From contig JAIQFC010000002.1 of NCBI GenBank assembly GCA_020073465.1, positions 1-64,000 of the forward strand: a stretch of 64,000 nucleotides of DNA. The letters are read 5' to 3'. The stretch is from Terriglobia bacterium. Its GTDB lineage: Bacteria; Acidobacteriota; Terriglobia; Terriglobales; Acidobacteriaceae. The notes beneath the pieces were generated by a model. It saw nothing but the letters and a program-made list of their open reading frames with translations. It ran no database searches and was not told where the DNA came from. This document shows positions 62,177-64,000 of the stretch, piece by piece (position 1 is the stretch's first letter; each line of letters opens with the position of its first letter). The position numbers were made by a program, and so were the translations under genes.

Positions 62177-62872
62177 TCATAACTCCCGCCACAGGTCTTT
62201 GAAGTCGTAGAAGCCTTTCTTGTCGGCAATCCACTCCGCGGCGCGGACTGCGCCCTCGGCGAAGCCGCGGCGGGAAGTGGTGTCGTGGCAGAGATAAATC
62301 GTGTCGTTCACGGACTCGAACACGACTTCGTGCATGCCCACGACCTCGCCTTCGCGAAAGGAAGTGATCTCGAGGTCTTCATGCTTGCCGCTAGCCTCTC
62401 GAATCACCTGCTGAATCGCGATGGCGGTGCCGGAGGGTGCGTCTTTCTTATGAACGTGATGACGCTCGAAGATTTGCCCGGTGTAGTCGTGACGCAGGGC
62501 TACGGCGGAGGCCCGTGCGACGTCGAAGAACAGATTCACGCCGATCGAAAAGTTTGCGGCATAGACGAATCCGGTGGCGTGCGCTTTGACCAGATCGCGA
62601 ACTCCGGCGATCTCTCCGTGCCATCCCGTCGTGCCCACGACCATGTTCTTGCCCGCCTTGACGCAGGCATCAATGTTAGTCATCACGCAGTGCGGGGCGG
62701 TGAAGTCGATGACAACATCAATGTCTCGGAGCTTGTCTGCGGTCAACGCCGCGCAGGCCACATTCTCGGCGGCTCCGGCAGTTTGAACGTGATGTTTCCG
62801 CTGCGACGCAACTTCCGCCACCAGCGATCCAGTTTTGCCACGGCCCAGAACCAGGAGATGCATAAAAGTCAT
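62177..62872 (-). CDS. dapB: 4-Hydroxy-tetrahydrodipicolinate reductase DapB
   Basis: 231-aa (ATG 62872) or 228-aa (ATG 62863) NAD(P)H reductase of the lysine pathway. A short Rossmann start (LLVLGRGKTGSLVAEV), VVIDFTAPH, VVGTTGWHG, and the signature ERHHVHKKDAPSGTA with the catalytic His and Lys. It is of the compact type, about 40 residues shorter than the E. coli enzyme. Same strand as dapA, 89 bp upstream. Confidence 0.94.
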   Translation of the reverse strand: MTFMHLLVLGRGKTGSLVAEVASQRKHHVQTAGAAENVACAALTADKLRDIDVVIDFTAPHCVMTNIDACVKAGKNMVVGTTGWHGEIAGVRDLVKAHATGFVYAANFSIGVNLFFDVARASAVALRHDYTGQIFERHHVHKKDAPSGTAIAIQQVIREASGKHEDLEITSFREGEVVGMHEVVFESVNDTIYLCHDTTSRRGFAEGAVRAAEWIADKKGFYDFKDLWREL

Positions 62873-62958
62873 TTACCGCCGAGGCTGCAGAGAACGCGGA
62901 GACAAATATTCTCTGCGATCTCGGCGTGCTCGGCGGTTCAATCTTACGCGGCTCAATT

Positions 62959-64000
62959 CTACGCAAAAACTTCCGGATCCAGTTCCGCAAAAAAGGTCTT
63001 GTGCAGGCGCTGGATGACCTCGGGAACATCGTCCTCTTCAATCACGAAGGTCAGATTGATTTCGGAAGCCCCCTGAGAAATCATGCGAATCTTCTTGTCG
63101 GCAAGCTCGCGAAAGACGAGTCCTGCGATTCCCGGCTTCTCCCGCAGATTTTCGCCCACCAGGCAGACAATCGCTTTGCGGCCTTCGTATTTTACGTCGG
63201 CCAGCTTGGCCAGGTCAGCTGCCAAGGCAGGGATCGCCTGGTTCGAATCCACGGTAAGCGAGACGCTGACTTCGGAAGTCGAGACCACGTCGACTGCGAC
63301 CTTGTGGCGGTCAAAGGCCTCAAAGATCGCCCGCAGAAATCCATGTGCCAGCAGCATCCGGGGCGCGGCAACGTCGACGATGGTGATGCGCTTCTTGGCG
63401 GCGATGGCCTTGAAAATATTCTTGCCTTGCGGTGCGCGTGTGGCGATGCGCGTTCCTTCACAGGAAGGGTTGCGGGAGTTCAGCACATAGACAGGAATAT
63501 TTTTCTGAATCGCAGGCAGCACCGTCGCTGGGTGCAGGACCTTGGCGCCGAAATACGCCAGTTCCGCAGCCTCGTCGAAGCTGATGACCTTAATTCTCCG
63601 CGCATCCGGGCAGATCCTGGGATCGGTGGTGAGAATGCCGTCCACGTCGGTCCAGATCTCGATTTTCTCCGCTGCTAACCCAGCGCCGAAGATGGCGGCT
63701 GAGAAGTCCGATCCACCGCGGCCAATGGTGGTGGTAATCCCCGCACGATTGGCGCCGATGAATCCGCCCATGACCGGCACCTGCCCCTCCTCGAGCAGCG
63801 GCTTTACCTTCTCCTGCAGACGCGCGTTGGTCTCGTCATACTGAGGGACCGCGGACATGTAGGTGCTGTCGGTAACCAGAACCTCCCGCGAGTCCACGTG
63901 CGCACCCTTCAATCCACGGGCGGTAAACGCCGCGGCCACAATCCGGCTGGAAAGCACTTCGCCAAACGCGGCAACGTGGTCCGTAGTTCGGGGCGTGATC
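62959..64000 (-). CDS. lysC: Aspartate kinase LysC (5' end beyond the window)
   Basis: About 347 residues are visible. The frame stays open to the window edge with ITPRTTDHVAAFGEVLSSR, so the start and the N-terminal kinase motif are outside. Substrate motifs GGFIGANRAGITTTIGRGGSDFS and WTDVDGILTTDPR are clear. The C-terminal part holds two ACT domains (ITIVDVAAPRML..., and KAIVCLVGENLREKPGIA), the site of feedback control by lysine or threonine. It opens the lysC-dapB-dapA-dapD run. Confidence 0.95.
   Translation of the reverse strand, partial: ITPRTTDHVAAFGEVLSSRIVAAAFTARGLKGAHVDSREVLVTDSTYMSAVPQYDETNARLQEKVKPLLEEGQVPVMGGFIGANRAGITTTIGRGGSDFSAAIFGAGLAAEKIEIWTDVDGILTTDPRICPDARRIKVISFDEAAELAYFGAKVLHPATVLPAIQKNIPVYVLNSRNPSCEGTRIATRAPQGKNIFKAIAAKKRITIVDVAAPRMLLAHGFLRAIFEAFDRHKVAVDVVSTSEVSVSLTVDSNQAIPALAADLAKLADVKYEGRKAIVCLVGENLREKPGIAGLVFRELADKKIRMISQGASEINLTFVIEEDDVPEVIQRLHKTFFAELDPEVFA

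Overview
The window looks like a chromosomal segment of a soil-type member of the Acidobacteriota (Terriglobia-like). This is inferred from gene content and G+C-rich codon use: the DUF4337, EcsC and DUF2252 proteins, a long RNase J, the lysine-pathway cluster, small zinc-ribbon proteins, and secreted proteins with FDTSP-type motifs. No ribosomal RNA or marker gene is present to prove it.

Layout. (1) 1-8819: the tail of an IS transposase, then a same-strand run of six exported proteins. They are a two-repeat secreted protein, a signal-peptide protein, a 485-aa lipoprotein, an OmpA-like anchored protein and two tandem paralogous lipoproteins, with a gene relic between them. (2) 8820-11120: an M28 (glutamate carboxypeptidase II-like) exopeptidase. 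(3) 11249-12755: two decayed recombinases, a serine resolvase with three in-frame TGA codons and an N-terminally truncated tyrosine integrase with a TAG. (4) 12762-30064: a 17.3-kb integrated element at an initiator tRNA gene, bounded by a 47-bp identical direct repeat. It carries a frameshifted LysR regulator, a CzcCBA-type heavy-metal RND efflux operon with a porin, a KDPG-aldolase-like protein, a KdpD/KdpE-like two-component pair, a MobC-like protein, a large nested inverted repeat, an excisionase-like protein and an intact tyrosine integrase next to the intact tRNA. (5) 30259-32519: a cysteine-rich small ORF, a TetR regulator and a choline-monooxygenase-like Rieske oxygenase. (6) 40568 down to 32532: a tightly packed minus-strand operon with a secreted protein, a peptide-binding protein without a transporter, an NtrY-like kinase, an NtrC-like activator and an S15 peptidase. 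(7) 40676-49361: an SPFH protein with a 55-aa membrane partner, L,D-transpeptidase, ferredoxin, DUF2252, zinc-ribbon proteins, an amidinotransferase-fold hydrolase, DUF4337, YjbQ and small membrane proteins. (8) 49386-64000: housekeeping genes ftsK, uppP, a TPR/SH3 protein, threonine dehydratase, a ParE/ParD-like toxin-antitoxin pair, rnj, EcsC, a HAD phosphatase, and the lysine/diaminopimelate run lysC-dapB-dapA-(hypothetical)-dapD.

The most notable signal is a pair of 44-bp sites, each built of four 11-bp direct repeats beginning TTTACG, TTTATG, TTT(A/C)TT, TTTACG. One lies just upstream of the porin-czcBAC operon (23340-23383, minus strand). The other lies in the divergent region between the sensor kinase and a small membrane protein gene (26503-26546, plus strand). 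Their spacing fits an OmpR/KdpE-family response regulator, and the only one visible is encoded between them. This suggests that a Kdp-like two-component system, with no kdpFABC in sight, has been rewired to control metal efflux on a mobile element. Other leads are a DapA fused to a Cys-rich C-terminal domain, a possible peptide-sensing operon, and a nested-palindrome candidate transfer origin.
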